64,000 nt of DNA from Candidatus Fusicatenibacter intestinigallinarum (GTDB lineage Bacteria; Bacillota; Clostridia; Lachnospirales; Lachnospiraceae). Below, one piece after another: positions 24,349 to 33,785 of this stretch. Under the pieces are notes generated by a model that saw only the letters and a program-made list of their open reading frames with translations, made no database searches and was not told the DNA's origin. The stretch's first letter is position 1; each line of letters begins with the position of its first letter. Made by a program: the position numbers and the translations under genes. Location: positions 29,294 to 93,293 of the forward strand of contig DWWU01000006.1 in assembly GCA_019119555.1 (NCBI GenBank), read 5' to 3'.

Positions 24349-24807
24349 ATGCCATTCTGGGCAATCATGCTGATCGTTATCGTTATACTTGCCGGTGTTC
24401 TTGTCGCATTATATTTCCTGGGCAAGAAGGCGGAAAAGAAACAGGCCGAGCAGCAGGAGCAGATGGAGGCGATCAAACAGACCGTATCCATGTTGATTAT
24501 AGATAAGAAGAAAATGCGGCTGAAAGATGCGGGCCTTCCGCAGATGGTGATTGATCAGACCCCGAAGCTGATGCGCCGGACCAAGATGCCGATCGTAAAG
24601 GCGAAGGTAGGTCCCCGTATTATGACGCTGGTCTGCGACGGAGCGATTTTTGATCAGATTCCGGTGAAAAAGGAAGTAAAGGCTACGGTAAGCGGTATTT
24701 ATATCACAGGTGTGAGAGGAATCCGGGGTTCTCTGGAAACGCAGACGAAGAAAAAGAAAAAAGGATTCTGGGGGAAACTGCTGGACAAGGCCAGAGGAAA
24801 CGACTGA
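24349..24807 (+). CDS. Small membrane-anchored hypothetical protein
   Basis: A 152-residue protein starting MPFWAIMLIVIVILAGVLVALYFLG, a single N-terminal membrane helix. A charged coiled-coil-like stretch (KKAEKKQAEQQEQMEAIKQT) follows, then a soluble domain with conserved-looking Gly/Val strands (IMTLVCDGAIFDQIPVKKEV) and a basic C-terminus. The start follows GGAGGAGGTGCAGGT; an upstream in-frame ATG at 24277 lacks a good site. No family is recognised with confidence. It may belong to a clostridia-wide group of uncharacterised membrane proteins. Confidence 0.65.
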   Translation: MPFWAIMLIVIVILAGVLVALYFLGKKAEKKQAEQQEQMEAIKQTVSMLIIDKKKMRLKDAGLPQMVIDQTPKLMRRTKMPIVKAKVGPRIMTLVCDGAIFDQIPVKKEVKATVSGIYITGVRGIRGSLETQTKKKKKGFWGKLLDKARGND

Positions 24808-24815
24808 AACATACG

Positions 24816-24856
24816 AAATCAGAGACAATCAACGATGTCTCTGATTTCTTTTTTTT
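24816..24856. terminator. Bidirectional terminator between convergent genes
   Basis: AAATCAGAGACA / TGTCTCTGATTT with an 8-nt loop and a run of T on the plus-strand side. The stop codon of the convergent exonuclease gene lies within the loop. Confidence 0.8.
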
Positions 24857-25773
24857 CGGATCGTTTCTTTTTTCTGGCGGATTTCCTCCGCTTCCTGGGG
24901 ACTGCTGATTTTTATCGTCTTCACAACGTAGAATTTTCCCTCGTCGGTATGCTTCATTCGGACTTTTCCTTTCAGATAACCGTGCTCCGGGCACAGAGCG
25001 ACGCAGTAATAATTTTTTGATCCCACGGAGAACCACCGGATTTTTTTCCTGGCGCGCCGTCCGCAGAGACAGCAGTAGGTGGAAGAAACTTCCCGGTCCG
25101 CCACGGCCTCCTCTTTGGAATCGAATTCCCGGGAGATAAATTTGGAATAGCCGTTGTATACGGCGTGGATTTCTTCGTGTTTCGTTTTCGGGTTCTGGTA
25201 TACGTCGATGGAATCGTAGGCGCTGCGGACCGACGGATCGATTGTCCGGAACACCCGGGCGGTGTAAACGGCGTCGGACAGCGCCTGGTGAAAAGCCAGA
25301 GAGTGATCGAGCTTCAGAAAATCTGCGGCGTACTCCAGGGATTTCCGGCTTTTCATTGTCTCATACTGAATGGCAAACAGCTTCTGGACGTCGTAATAGT
25401 GGAGAGGTCCCCGCAGCATGGACAGCAGACCATAATATTTCATGTTCCGCTGCAGCTCTGTGAGATCGGAAGGCCCCCAGGTACAGAACATGGCGTCCCC
25501 TCCGCAGAAAGAGAGAAACTCTCTGACGGCCTCGGGAAACGGCGTTCCGTTCCGGAGGGAATCCTCGCTGAGCCGTACCACTTCCCTGGTGTGATAGTTC
25601 AGAGAAGGGTAAACCGAAGGGCGTATGACGCTGTGAAACTGTCCGGTTTCTTCCAGGCTGCTGTTCAGCTTTACGGCTCCGATCTCTATGATTTCGAATG
25701 GAAGGCGGGGATTCTCCTTTTCTTTGCCGCCTGGCGACTGATTCCATTCCAGGTCAAATACGATGTAATTCAT
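24829..25773 (-). CDS. DEDD-family 3'-5' exonuclease
   Basis: A 314-residue exonuclease of the DnaQ/KapD type. Exo I: YIVFDLEWNQ with catalytic Asp and Glu. Exo II region: FCTWGPSDLTEL. Exo III: AFHQALSDAVYTARVF with the His-x4-Asp of the DEDDh subgroup. The C-terminal 100 residues add a possible zinc-binding part (CCLCGRR ... CPEHGYLKGKVRMK), seen in clostridial relatives. It probably trims RNA or DNA 3' ends; the substrate is unknown. Ribosome binding site AGGAAGGA. Confidence 0.83.
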   Translation of the reverse strand: MNYIVFDLEWNQSPGGKEKENPRLPFEIIEIGAVKLNSSLEETGQFHSVIRPSVYPSLNYHTREVVRLSEDSLRNGTPFPEAVREFLSFCGGDAMFCTWGPSDLTELQRNMKYYGLLSMLRGPLHYYDVQKLFAIQYETMKSRKSLEYAADFLKLDHSLAFHQALSDAVYTARVFRTIDPSVRSAYDSIDVYQNPKTKHEEIHAVYNGYSKFISREFDSKEEAVADREVSSTYCCLCGRRARKKIRWFSVGSKNYYCVALCPEHGYLKGKVRMKHTDEGKFYVVKTIKISSPQEAEEIRQKKETIRKKRNQRHR

Positions 25774-25830
25774 ACTGTGTCAGGTCCTTCCTGATGTTCT
25801 GGCGGCATCCGCGTGAAAACCTTTGTACAG

Positions 25831-27096
25831 TTATCTCCTGCGTCTGCGGCGTTTTCTTCTCTTTCTGCGGGAGGCGGTGAGAAAGATTCTGAAGATCAGA
25901 AGCCCCGCAGCAATGACAAAGATGGCGGTGAGAGGAATCCAGACCGGGAAGACGGAGGCTGCCTTGTGGGCAGAAGCACCGGAATCGTCGGCCGCTTCCT
26001 CAGAACCGCTGTTGTCATGCTCCGCGTCCGGAGCTGCTGAGGTGTCGGAACCCGGCTCCGGAGTGGGAGTTTCCGTCGCTGCGGGTTCGGTGACGGTGAG
26101 CAGAGCCGCCTCTCCCGCCGGAAATGTCTGGGTAAATCCGTAGTCGAACAGGCTTGCCGTATCGGTGTAAACCTGCCGTCCCTGGGTGCGCATGGTGACG
26201 CAGAGCAGGGTTTTCCCGTTCCGGGATGCGAAAGTGACAAGAGTGTTCAGAGCCGCCTCCGTATATCCCGTTTTTCCGCCCAGGCAGCCTTCATAATAGT
26301 ATTCTGTGTCAGGCTGCATCATTTTATGATGATTATACAGATAGCGGGGTTCCGTATACTGAGGAGTCGGCGCGATCTCATACTGTCGGGTGGTGAATAC
26401 CTGACGGAAGGTTTCGTTCTGGTAGGCGGCGTTGGCGATCAGCGCCATATCGTGAGCCGTCGTGTAATGATTCTCGTCAGGCAGACCGTTTGGGTTGGTA
26501 AAATGGGTGCCGGTGCAGCCAAGCTCCGCGGCTTTCTGGTTCATCCGGTCCACAAAGGCCTCGATGGAACCGGAGATATGCTCCGCAACACCGCTGCATA
26601 CTTCGTTTGCGGAATTCAGCATCATGGCGTACCAGCACTGTTCCATGGTCAACGTCTCGTTCAGACAGCAGCCGATGTTGGAACTGTCCCACTCAATGCT
26701 GTCCAGCGCGGTCTGTGAGAACGTAACCGGTTCCTCCGGAGAGGAAGACTCGATGGCAATCAGGGTTGTCATAATCTTTGTGATGCTGGCAGGATAAAGC
26801 TGCTTGTCGATGTTTTTGGAATACAGGATCTCCTGTGTGTCCAGATCCACAAGGATGCCGGACTCGGCATAAATCGCAGGACCCTGGGGCCAGCCGGCCA
26901 GCGTATCCGTCTGTACGGCTTCATAGTAAGCGGCAGGCAGTTCCGTGCCCTCCGAGGCGCAGACGGGACGGCCCGTCAGAAGCGCAGCCGCAAGCCCGAA
27001 CGCCAGGGCGGAACACAGGAATTTTCTGATGCGTTTGCGTGACGGTTCAGCTGGCTGAACGGTTATGTGTGTTCTGCGGAAAAAATCTGTTTTCAT
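25831..27096 (-). CDS. D-alanyl-D-alanine carboxypeptidase (S11, DacF-like)
   Basis: A 421-residue penicillin-binding D,D-carboxypeptidase that trims peptidoglycan stem peptides. The active site is complete: SITK (SxxK, near residue 103), SAN in MLNSANEVCSG, and KTG in LGGKTGYTEAALNTLV. A signal peptide is followed by the catalytic domain, then a Thr/Pro/Glu-rich linker and a C-terminal membrane helix ending in a run of Arg/Lys. The N-terminal stretch before the hydrophobic core includes HITVQPAEPS, encoded by a family A repeat read in frame. No start codon exists between the repeat and the signal-peptide core. Confidence 0.9.
   Translation of the reverse strand: MKTDFFRRTHITVQPAEPSRKRIRKFLCSALAFGLAAALLTGRPVCASEGTELPAAYYEAVQTDTLAGWPQGPAIYAESGILVDLDTQEILYSKNIDKQLYPASITKIMTTLIAIESSSPEEPVTFSQTALDSIEWDSSNIGCCLNETLTMEQCWYAMMLNSANEVCSGVAEHISGSIEAFVDRMNQKAAELGCTGTHFTNPNGLPDENHYTTAHDMALIANAAYQNETFRQVFTTRQYEIAPTPQYTEPRYLYNHHKMMQPDTEYYYEGCLGGKTGYTEAALNTLVTFASRNGKTLLCVTMRTQGRQVYTDTASLFDYGFTQTFPAGEAALLTVTEPAATETPTPEPGSDTSAAPDAEHDNSGSEEAADDSGASAHKAASVFPVWIPLTAIFVIAAGLLIFRIFLTASRRKRRKRRRRRR
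27039..27066. repeat. Family A palindromic repeat inside a coding sequence
   Basis: GTGACGGTTCAGC-TG-GCTGAACGGTTATG. It lies in frame within the N-terminal region of the minus-strand carboxypeptidase gene. Confidence 0.78.
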
Positions 27097-27192
27097 TGCA
27101 GTGGTGTACCCCTCATAAAATAGAATTTTGTGTTTGGTGTATATATGGTAACTATTATAAAATATTTTTTGGGATTCGGCAACTGCTGACGC

Positions 27193-27222
27193 TTGACAAT
27201 CCGGCAATTTGATGATTATAAT
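27193..27222 (+). promoter_or_regulatory. ileS promoter
   Basis: TTGACA (27193-27198) with TATAAT at 27217-27222 (18-bp spacer), just upstream of the T-box leader. Confidence 0.7.
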
Positions 27223-27234
27223 AGTAACAGTTTA

Positions 27235-27502
27235 GATAATTATTCACAGCAAAAACGATGACGAAGAGAGTATTCTGTTCAGGAAAGCTTCAGCGAGCCG
27301 GAGTTGGTGGAAGTCCGGTGCGAGTAACGGCAGAAGAAGATCACTTCCAAGTTGCAATTCTGAAGATTCCGGCGGTCTGGTCCGGAATGGTAGGAAACGC
27401 CGCCCGTCCAGCGTTACAGGGACTGCATATGATGGTATGTAACAGGTGGTAAAGCGTGGGTATTGAACTCTCGTCCTTTTACAGGACGGGGGTTATTTTT
27501 TT
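27235..27502 (+). promoter_or_regulatory. T-box leader (isoleucine)
   Basis: A tRNA-sensing T-box riboswitch. The Stem I region contains AGAGAGTA, the distal-loop pattern GGTGGAAGTCCGGTGCGAG and a specifier ATC (Ile) in GAAGATCACTTCC. The T-box is AACAGGTGGTAAAGCG (slightly degenerate), followed by a terminator (CGTCCT/AGGACG plus a T-run ending at 27502). Uncharged tRNA-Ile would stabilise the antiterminator and allow ileS expression. Confidence 0.85.
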
Positions 27503-27634
27503 GTATAACAGAAAACTGCGTTCTCTGTTATATAAAAATACTCCGCGGGATGCGCGCTCGCGCGAGGCAGAAATTTGTCGCTAAGGCGACCGCGCTCGGC
27601 GCGAGAGTTCCGCGAGCGGAACTTTTTGTTATAT
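27503..27634 (+). repeat. Family C repeat, full length
   Basis: Starts at the T-run of the ileS T-box terminator with GTATAACAGAAAACTGCG. It has the hairpin arm TCTGTTATAT, the GC-rich core CTCCGCGGGATGCGCGCTCG and the central stem GTCGCT/GGCGAC, and ends near CGAGCGGAACTTTTTGTTAT. It separates the T-box from the ileS ribosome binding site. Confidence 0.8.
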
Positions 27635-27657
27635 CAAATAAAAAGGAGGACAGTTTC

Positions 27658-30600
27658 ATGTACAGAAAGGTTTCGGCCGATATGAACTTTGTGGAACGCG
27701 AAAAGCAGACAGAGAAGTTCTGGGAAGAGCATGAGATTTTTGAGAAAAGTATGAAGCAGCGGGAGGGAAATCCGTCTTACGTATTTTACGACGGACCGCC
27801 GACCGCCAACGGAAAGCCGCACATCGGCCACGTGGAGACGCGTGTCATCAAAGATATGATTCCCCGTTACCGCACAATGAAAGGGTATATGGTTCCCCGT
27901 AAAGCAGGATGGGATACCCACGGCCTTCCGGTAGAGCTGGAGGTTGAGAAAAAACTCGGTCTCGACGGAAAGGAGCAGATCGAGGAGTACGGTGTGGAGC
28001 CGTTTATCGAACAGTGCAAGGAGAGCGTCTGGAAATATGAAGGGATGTGGGAAGATTTTTCCCATACCGTCGGGTTCTGGGCGGATATGAAGCATCCGTA
28101 TGTGACGTATCACAATGATTTTATCGAGTCCGAGTGGTGGGCGCTGAAGGAGATCTGGAAGAAAGGGCTGCTGTATAAGGGCCATAAGATTGTTCCTTAC
28201 TGCCCCCGCTGCGGTACGCCTCTGTCTTCCCACGAGGTAGCACAGGGCTACAAGGATGTCAAGGAGCGCTCTGCAGTCGTTCGCTTCAAAGTGAAGGGCG
28301 AGGACGCGTACTTCCTGGCATGGACCACGACTCCGTGGACGCTGCCGTCCAACGTGGCACTCTGTGTGAATCCGGAAGAGACCTACGTAAAGGCAAAGGC
28401 TGCCGACGGACATGTTTATTATATGGCCGAGGCTTTGCTGGATACGGTTCTCGGAAAGCTGGCGCAGGAGGACGGAAAGGCTTATGAAATCCTGGAGACT
28501 TATCAGGGTACGGACCTTGAGTACAAAGAATATGAGCCGCTGTTCCCGTACTCCGCGGGACGTCTGAACGGAAAGAAAGCGTTTTATGTGACCTGCGCGG
28601 ATTATGTTACTCTGACCGACGGTACCGGCGTTGTCCATATCGCCCCGGCATTCGGTGAGGACGACTCCCAGGTGGGGCGCCGCTATGATCTGCCGTTCGT
28701 CCAGATGGTCAATGAAAAAGGAGAGATGACGGAGGATACTCCGTGGGCCGGAGAATTCTGCAAAAAGGCGGATAAGGAGATTCTGATCGCTCTGGAAAAG
28801 GCAGGGCTGCTGTTTGAGGCGCCGCTGTTTGAGCACAGCTACCCGCACTGCTGGAGATGTGACACTCCGCTGATCTATTATGCCCGCGAGACCTGGTTCA
28901 TCAAGATGACAGCGGTGAAAGAGGATCTGATCCGCAACAACAATACCGTCAACTGGATTCCGGAGAGTATCGGAAAAGGCCGTTTCGGGGACTGGCTGGA
29001 GAATGTGCAGGACTGGGGACTGTCCAGAAACCGTTACTGGGGAACGCCGCTTCCTGTATGGCAGTGTGAATGCGGCCATCAGGAGTGTATCGGAAGCATT
29101 CAGGAACTGAAGGAAAAATCGGACAATTGTCCGGATGATATTGAACTGCATCGTCCGTACATCGACAAGGTGACGCTCCGGTGCCCGCACTGCGGAAAAG
29201 AGATGCGTCGTGTGCCGGAAGTAATCGACTGCTGGTTTGACAGCGGAGCGATGCCGTTTGCACAGCATCACTATCCGTTTGAAAACAAGGAATTGTTTGA
29301 GCAGCAGTTCCCGGCGCAGTTTATCTCTGAGGCGGTGGATCAGACCCGCGGATGGTTCTACTCTCTGATGGCCATCTCCACGCTGATCTTCGACAAGGCG
29401 CCGTATGAGAACGTTCTGGTTCTCGGCCTGGTACAGGATGAGAACGGACAGAAGATGAGCAAGTCCAAGGGAAATGCTGTAGATCCTTTCGACGCTCTGC
29501 AGACCTACGGCGCAGACGCAATCCGCTGGTATTTCTATTCCAGCAGCGCCCCGTGGCTGCCGTCCCGCTTCTCAGGAAAGGCCGTTGTGGAAGGCCAGAG
29601 AAAATTTATGGGAACATTGTGGAACACCTATGCGTTCTTTGTGCTCTATGCGAACATTGACAATTTCGACGCAACAAAATATACGCTGGATTATGACAAA
29701 CTGTCTGTGATGGATAAGTGGCTCCTGTCCAGACTGGAATCCACGGTGCAGGCTGTGGATGACAACCTGGCGAATTACAGGATTCCGGAGGCGGCAAAAG
29801 CGCTGCAGTCCTTTGTGGACGATATGAGCAACTGGTATGTCCGCCGGTCCCGTGAGCGTTTCTGGGCGAAGGGAATGGAGCAGGATAAAATCAATGCTTA
29901 CATGACGCTGTACACCGCGCTGGTGGATATCAGCAAGACTGCGGCTCCGATGATTCCGTTTATGACAGAGGATATCTATCAGAACCTGGTGAAGAGCATC
30001 GACGACGCGGCTCCGGAAAGTATCCATCTGTGCGACTATCCGGAAGTGAAGACCGAATGGATCGACAGCAAGCTGGAAGAGGATATGTCGGATCTGTTGG
30101 AGGTTGTCGTTATGGGACGCGCCTGCCGGAACACTGCAAACATCAAGAACCGTCAGCCCATCGGCAGAATGCTTGTGAAGAGCGACTTTGTTCTGGATAC
30201 GTTCTATACGGAGATCATCGCCGACGAGCTGAATGTGAAGAACGTTGAGTTTACCGACGATATCGCGGAGTTTATCTCTTACACCTTCAAGCCGCAGATG
30301 CGTACCGTGGGACCGAAATACGGAAAACTGCTTAACAAGATTAAAACCGCTCTGTCTGAACTGAACGGCAACAGTGCAATGCAGGAGCTGAAATCCACGG
30401 GAGAACTAAAGCTTGACATTGACGGACAGGAAATCGTATTATTAGAAGAGGATCTGCTGATCGACACGGCGCAGATGGAAGGATACGTATCCGAATCCGA
30501 CAACAGCATCACAGTTGTGCTGGACACTAATCTGACGCCGGAGCTGATTGAGGAAGGTTTTGTGCGTGAGCTGATCAGTAAGATTCAGACCATGCGTAAG

Positions 30601-30804
30601 GAAGCCGGCTTTGAAGTTATGGATAAGATCAGAGTCGGTGTAAAGAACAACGACAGAATCATCGAAATCTTCCGGAAACACGGAGATGAGATCCGGTCAG
30701 AGGTTCTCGCAGAGGAGGTTACCGTCGGAGAAACTTCCGGATATGAGAAGGAATGGAACATTAATTCCGAGCACGTAACGCTGTCTGTAGAGCGCCTGAG
30801 CTGA
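27658..30804 (+). CDS. ileS: Isoleucyl-tRNA synthetase
   Basis: A 1048-residue class I synthetase charging tRNA-Ile. HIGH signature in DGPPTANGKPHIGHVETR (residue 45 onward), the editing (CP1) domain in between (AWTTTPWTLPSNVALCV), and KMSKSKGN near residue 600. Two Cys pairs in the insertion (CEC, CPHC) may bind zinc. The length and N-terminal motif resemble the eukaryote-like IleS2 type often linked to mupirocin resistance; that is inference. The ATG at 27658 follows AAAGGAGGA; the open frame upstream only reads through the T-box and a repeat. Confidence 0.96.
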   Translation: MYRKVSADMNFVEREKQTEKFWEEHEIFEKSMKQREGNPSYVFYDGPPTANGKPHIGHVETRVIKDMIPRYRTMKGYMVPRKAGWDTHGLPVELEVEKKLGLDGKEQIEEYGVEPFIEQCKESVWKYEGMWEDFSHTVGFWADMKHPYVTYHNDFIESEWWALKEIWKKGLLYKGHKIVPYCPRCGTPLSSHEVAQGYKDVKERSAVVRFKVKGEDAYFLAWTTTPWTLPSNVALCVNPEETYVKAKAADGHVYYMAEALLDTVLGKLAQEDGKAYEILETYQGTDLEYKEYEPLFPYSAGRLNGKKAFYVTCADYVTLTDGTGVVHIAPAFGEDDSQVGRRYDLPFVQMVNEKGEMTEDTPWAGEFCKKADKEILIALEKAGLLFEAPLFEHSYPHCWRCDTPLIYYARETWFIKMTAVKEDLIRNNNTVNWIPESIGKGRFGDWLENVQDWGLSRNRYWGTPLPVWQCECGHQECIGSIQELKEKSDNCPDDIELHRPYIDKVTLRCPHCGKEMRRVPEVIDCWFDSGAMPFAQHHYPFENKELFEQQFPAQFISEAVDQTRGWFYSLMAISTLIFDKAPYENVLVLGLVQDENGQKMSKSKGNAVDPFDALQTYGADAIRWYFYSSSAPWLPSRFSGKAVVEGQRKFMGTLWNTYAFFVLYANIDNFDATKYTLDYDKLSVMDKWLLSRLESTVQAVDDNLANYRIPEAAKALQSFVDDMSNWYVRRSRERFWAKGMEQDKINAYMTLYTALVDISKTAAPMIPFMTEDIYQNLVKSIDDAAPESIHLCDYPEVKTEWIDSKLEEDMSDLLEVVVMGRACRNTANIKNRQPIGRMLVKSDFVLDTFYTEIIADELNVKNVEFTDDIAEFISYTFKPQMRTVGPKYGKLLNKIKTALSELNGNSAMQELKSTGELKLDIDGQEIVLLEEDLLIDTAQMEGYVSESDNSITVVLDTNLTPELIEEGFVRELISKIQTMRKEAGFEVMDKIRVGVKNNDRIIEIFRKHGDEIRSEVLAEEVTVGETSGYEKEWNINSEHVTLSVERLS

Positions 30805-31008
30805 CAGCTGCCACCCGGCGGTTCACGGGATACGTGGGCCGTCGGGCACAGGCGGTTTTGGAATAAAATAGGAGAACAGAAGCCCGAAGGACAGGTCTGC
30901 CGGGAAACAGCGGCGGCCGGGAAACCGGGACTGTAAAACTGGAGAAAGAGAGACCGGCAGAATACGGGAAAAAAGAGGCAGCATAGCAGGCCGGAAAAGG
31001 AGGAACAG

Positions 31009-33471
31009 ATGTTAGCTACTCAGTTCAAAAAAGAAACATTCAAGCAGAGTGTCGAGGAAAACGTCAGAAAGCTGTACCGCAAGACCATCGACAATGCCAC
31101 AGAGCAGGAAGTCTACCAGGCGGTCTGCTATGCGGTGAAGGACGTTATCATGGACAACTGGCTGAAGACTCAGAATACGATGAACGAAGAAGACCCGAAA
31201 ATGGTCTACTATATGTCTATGGAATTTCTGATGGGCCGTGCGCTCGGCAACAACCTGATCAACCTTACGGCTTATAAGGAAGTGAAGGAAGCCCTGGAGG
31301 AGATGGGATTTGACCTGAACGTCCTGGAAAATCAGGAGAGAGATCCCGCCCTGGGCAACGGCGGTCTCGGCCGGCTGGCTGCCTGTTTCCTGGATTCTCT
31401 GGCGACGCTCGGTTATCCGGCTTACGGCTGCGGAATCCGTTATCGTTACGGTATGTTCAAGCAGGAGATCAACGATGAGGGATGTCAGATCGAGGTGCCG
31501 GATAACTGGCTGAAAGACGGATATCCGTTCGAACTGCGTCGTCCGGAGTATGCAAAGGAAGTAAAATTCGGCGGCCATGTGGAGATGTATTATGATGAAG
31601 CTGCGCAGCGCACCAATTTCCGCCAGGTAGGCGCGCAGACGGTCCGCGCGATCCCCTACGATATGCCGATTGTAGGATATGACAACAACATGGTAAACAC
31701 CCTGATGATCTGGGATGCTCAGGCGATTGACGATTTCAACCTGGATTCTTTCGATAGGGGAGAGTATGACAAGGCGGTTGAGCAGGAAAATCTTGCCCGC
31801 ACAATCGTAGAGGTGCTGTATCCCAACGACAATCACTATGAAGGAAAAGAACTGCGTCTGAAACAGCAGTATTTCTTCATTTCCGCCAGTGTGCAGCGTG
31901 CTGTGGCACGGTATAAGAGAACCCACGACGATGTCCGGAAACTGTACGAAAAAGTAGCGTTCCAGCTGAACGACACACACCCGACGGTGGCGGTTCCGGA
32001 ACTGATGCGTATTCTTATGGATGAGGAAGGACTTGGATGGGATGAGGCCTGGGAGGTTACCACAAAGACCTGTGCGTACACCAACCACACGATCATGTCC
32101 GAGGCTCTGGAAAAATGGCCGGTAGACCTGTTCTCCAGACTGCTTCCGCGTATTTATCAGATTGTGGAAGAGATCAACCGCCGTTTCCTGATCCGGGTGC
32201 GCGAGCAGTATCCGGGAAATGAGGAAAAAGTACGCCAGATGGCGATTATCTACGACGGTCAGGTTCACATGGCACGCCTGGCAATCGTGGGAGGATACTC
32301 TGTCAACGGCGTTGCGCGTCTTCACACGCAGATTCTGGAAAGACGGGAACTGAAAGACTTCTATGAGATGATGCCGGAGAAATTCAACAATAAGACCAAC
32401 GGTATCACCCAGAGACGTTTCCTGCTTCACGGCAATCCGCTGCTGGCGGACTGGGTAACCGCGCATGTGGGCAAGGGATGGGTCACTGACCTGACGAAGA
32501 TCAGCCAGTTGGCGCCCTATGCGGACGACCGTCAGGCACAGCAGGAATTTATGGAGATCAAACGTAGGAACAAGCTTCGCCTGGCGCAGTATATCAAGGA
32601 GCACAACGGCATTGATGTGGATCCGAATTCCATTTTTGACGTCCAGGTAAAACGTCTCCACGAATATAAGAGACAGTTCATGAACATCCTGCACATCATG
32701 TATCTGTATGACAAGCTTCAGAAAAATCCGGATATGCCGTTCTACCCGAGAACCTTTATCTTCGGCGCGAAGGCATCCGCAGGCTATGAGAGAGCGAAAG
32801 CCATCATTCATCTGATCAACTGTGTGGCAGACGTTGTCAACAACGATCCGCTGATCCGCGGAAAGATCAAAGTCGTATTTATTGAAGACTACTGCGTAAG
32901 CAATGCGGAGATGATTTTCGCGGCGGCCGATGTGTCCGAGCAGATTTCCACCGCCAGCAAGGAGGCGTCCGGAACCGGAAACATGAAGTTCATGCTCAAC
33001 GGCGCGCTGACTCTTGGCACGATGGACGGCGCGAACGTGGAGATCGTCGAAGAAGTGGGAGAGGAAAATGCGTTTATCTTCGGACTTTCCGCCGACGACA
33101 TCATCAATTATGAAAAGAACTGCAATTATGATCCGATGCGCTATTTCATCAACGATCCGGATATCCATGAGGTTCTGATGGAGCTGATCAGCGGAAAATT
33201 CTCCAAAGGAGACACCAATATGTTCCGCGATCTGTATGACTCTCTGCTGACCGCAAAGGGAGCTCCCCGCGCGGATATGTATTTTATTCTTGCGGACTTC
33301 AAGTCCTATGCAGCGGCGCAGGAGCGTGTGGAAGACAGATACCGCGATACAGAGAAATGGGCGAGAAGTGCGATTCTCAATGTGGCGCACTCCGGCAAAT
33401 TCTCTTCCGACCGGACTATTCAGCAGTATGTGGATGAGATCTGGCATCTGAATAAAATCACAGTAAAATAA
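31009..33471 (+). CDS. glgP: Glycogen/starch phosphorylase
   Basis: An 820-residue glycogen phosphorylase releasing glucose-1-phosphate from alpha-1,4-glucans. Visible signatures: NGGLGRLAACFLDSLATL near residue 118, HLTHPTVAV-like LNDTHPTVAVPELMR, and the pyridoxal-phosphate site EASGTGNMKFMLNGALTLGT, whose Lys forms the Schiff base. Length matches the family. GGAGGAACAG precedes the ATG. The 204 bp between ileS and glgP show no clear element. A strong terminator follows. Confidence 0.96.
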   Translation: MLATQFKKETFKQSVEENVRKLYRKTIDNATEQEVYQAVCYAVKDVIMDNWLKTQNTMNEEDPKMVYYMSMEFLMGRALGNNLINLTAYKEVKEALEEMGFDLNVLENQERDPALGNGGLGRLAACFLDSLATLGYPAYGCGIRYRYGMFKQEINDEGCQIEVPDNWLKDGYPFELRRPEYAKEVKFGGHVEMYYDEAAQRTNFRQVGAQTVRAIPYDMPIVGYDNNMVNTLMIWDAQAIDDFNLDSFDRGEYDKAVEQENLARTIVEVLYPNDNHYEGKELRLKQQYFFISASVQRAVARYKRTHDDVRKLYEKVAFQLNDTHPTVAVPELMRILMDEEGLGWDEAWEVTTKTCAYTNHTIMSEALEKWPVDLFSRLLPRIYQIVEEINRRFLIRVREQYPGNEEKVRQMAIIYDGQVHMARLAIVGGYSVNGVARLHTQILERRELKDFYEMMPEKFNNKTNGITQRRFLLHGNPLLADWVTAHVGKGWVTDLTKISQLAPYADDRQAQQEFMEIKRRNKLRLAQYIKEHNGIDVDPNSIFDVQVKRLHEYKRQFMNILHIMYLYDKLQKNPDMPFYPRTFIFGAKASAGYERAKAIIHLINCVADVVNNDPLIRGKIKVVFIEDYCVSNAEMIFAAADVSEQISTASKEASGTGNMKFMLNGALTLGTMDGANVEIVEEVGEENAFIFGLSADDIINYEKNCNYDPMRYFINDPDIHEVLMELISGKFSKGDTNMFRDLYDSLLTAKGAPRADMYFILADFKSYAAAQERVEDRYRDTEKWARSAILNVAHSGKFSSDRTIQQYVDEIWHLNKITVK

Positions 33472-33480
33472 TGGTTGATA

Positions 33481-33530
33481 CGAACCCGGTACTGGCGTCT
33501 CGCAGGCGCTGCGCCGGGTTCGGTGTTTTT
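33481..33530 (+). terminator. glgP terminator
   Basis: CGAACCCGG (33481-33489) / CCGGGTTCG (33514-33522) with an inner stem-loop, followed by GTGTTTTT. Confidence 0.8.
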
Positions 33531-33594
33531 CTGCAGCGCAGGCACAGACTTTGCCAGGCGGCCAAAGGCGGCGGGCTCCGGCAAGGAATAGTTT

Positions 33595-33623
33595 TTGACA
33601 TTCCAGAGTGAGTGTGATACACT
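33595..33623 (+). promoter_or_regulatory. Promoter of AAA ATPase-rsmA operon
   Basis: TTGACA (33595-33600), a 17-bp spacer and TACACT (33618-33623). Confidence 0.65.
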
Positions 33624-33652
33624 TAATTCTGTCTATGATGTTGAGCAGACGT

Positions 33653-33679
33653 GTACAGTTCCGTTGGCTGAACTGTTAC
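33653..33679. repeat. Family A palindromic repeat
   Basis: GTACAGTTCCG-TTG-GCTGAACTGTTAC, between the promoter and start codon of the AAA ATPase gene, so it is part of its mRNA leader. Confidence 0.7.
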
Positions 33680-33785
33680 GCGGACGCAGCCGTCCGTCCG
33701 TTTGTGCATGGAAGGCTGCGGCAGCAGTTCAGGAGGCTGTGCTGCTGCGGCTGCAGGCAAACAGAAGCAGAATGAGGTGAAAACA

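Noticed and set aside
27463..27657. N-terminal extension of ileS
   Set aside because: The upstream open frame runs through the T-box terminator and a family C repeat; the real start has a strong ribosome binding site at 27658.
29271..29634. Long open frames on the strand opposite ileS, glgP and metG
   Set aside because: They are antisense shadows of GC-biased synthetase and phosphorylase genes, without protein motifs or ribosome binding sites.
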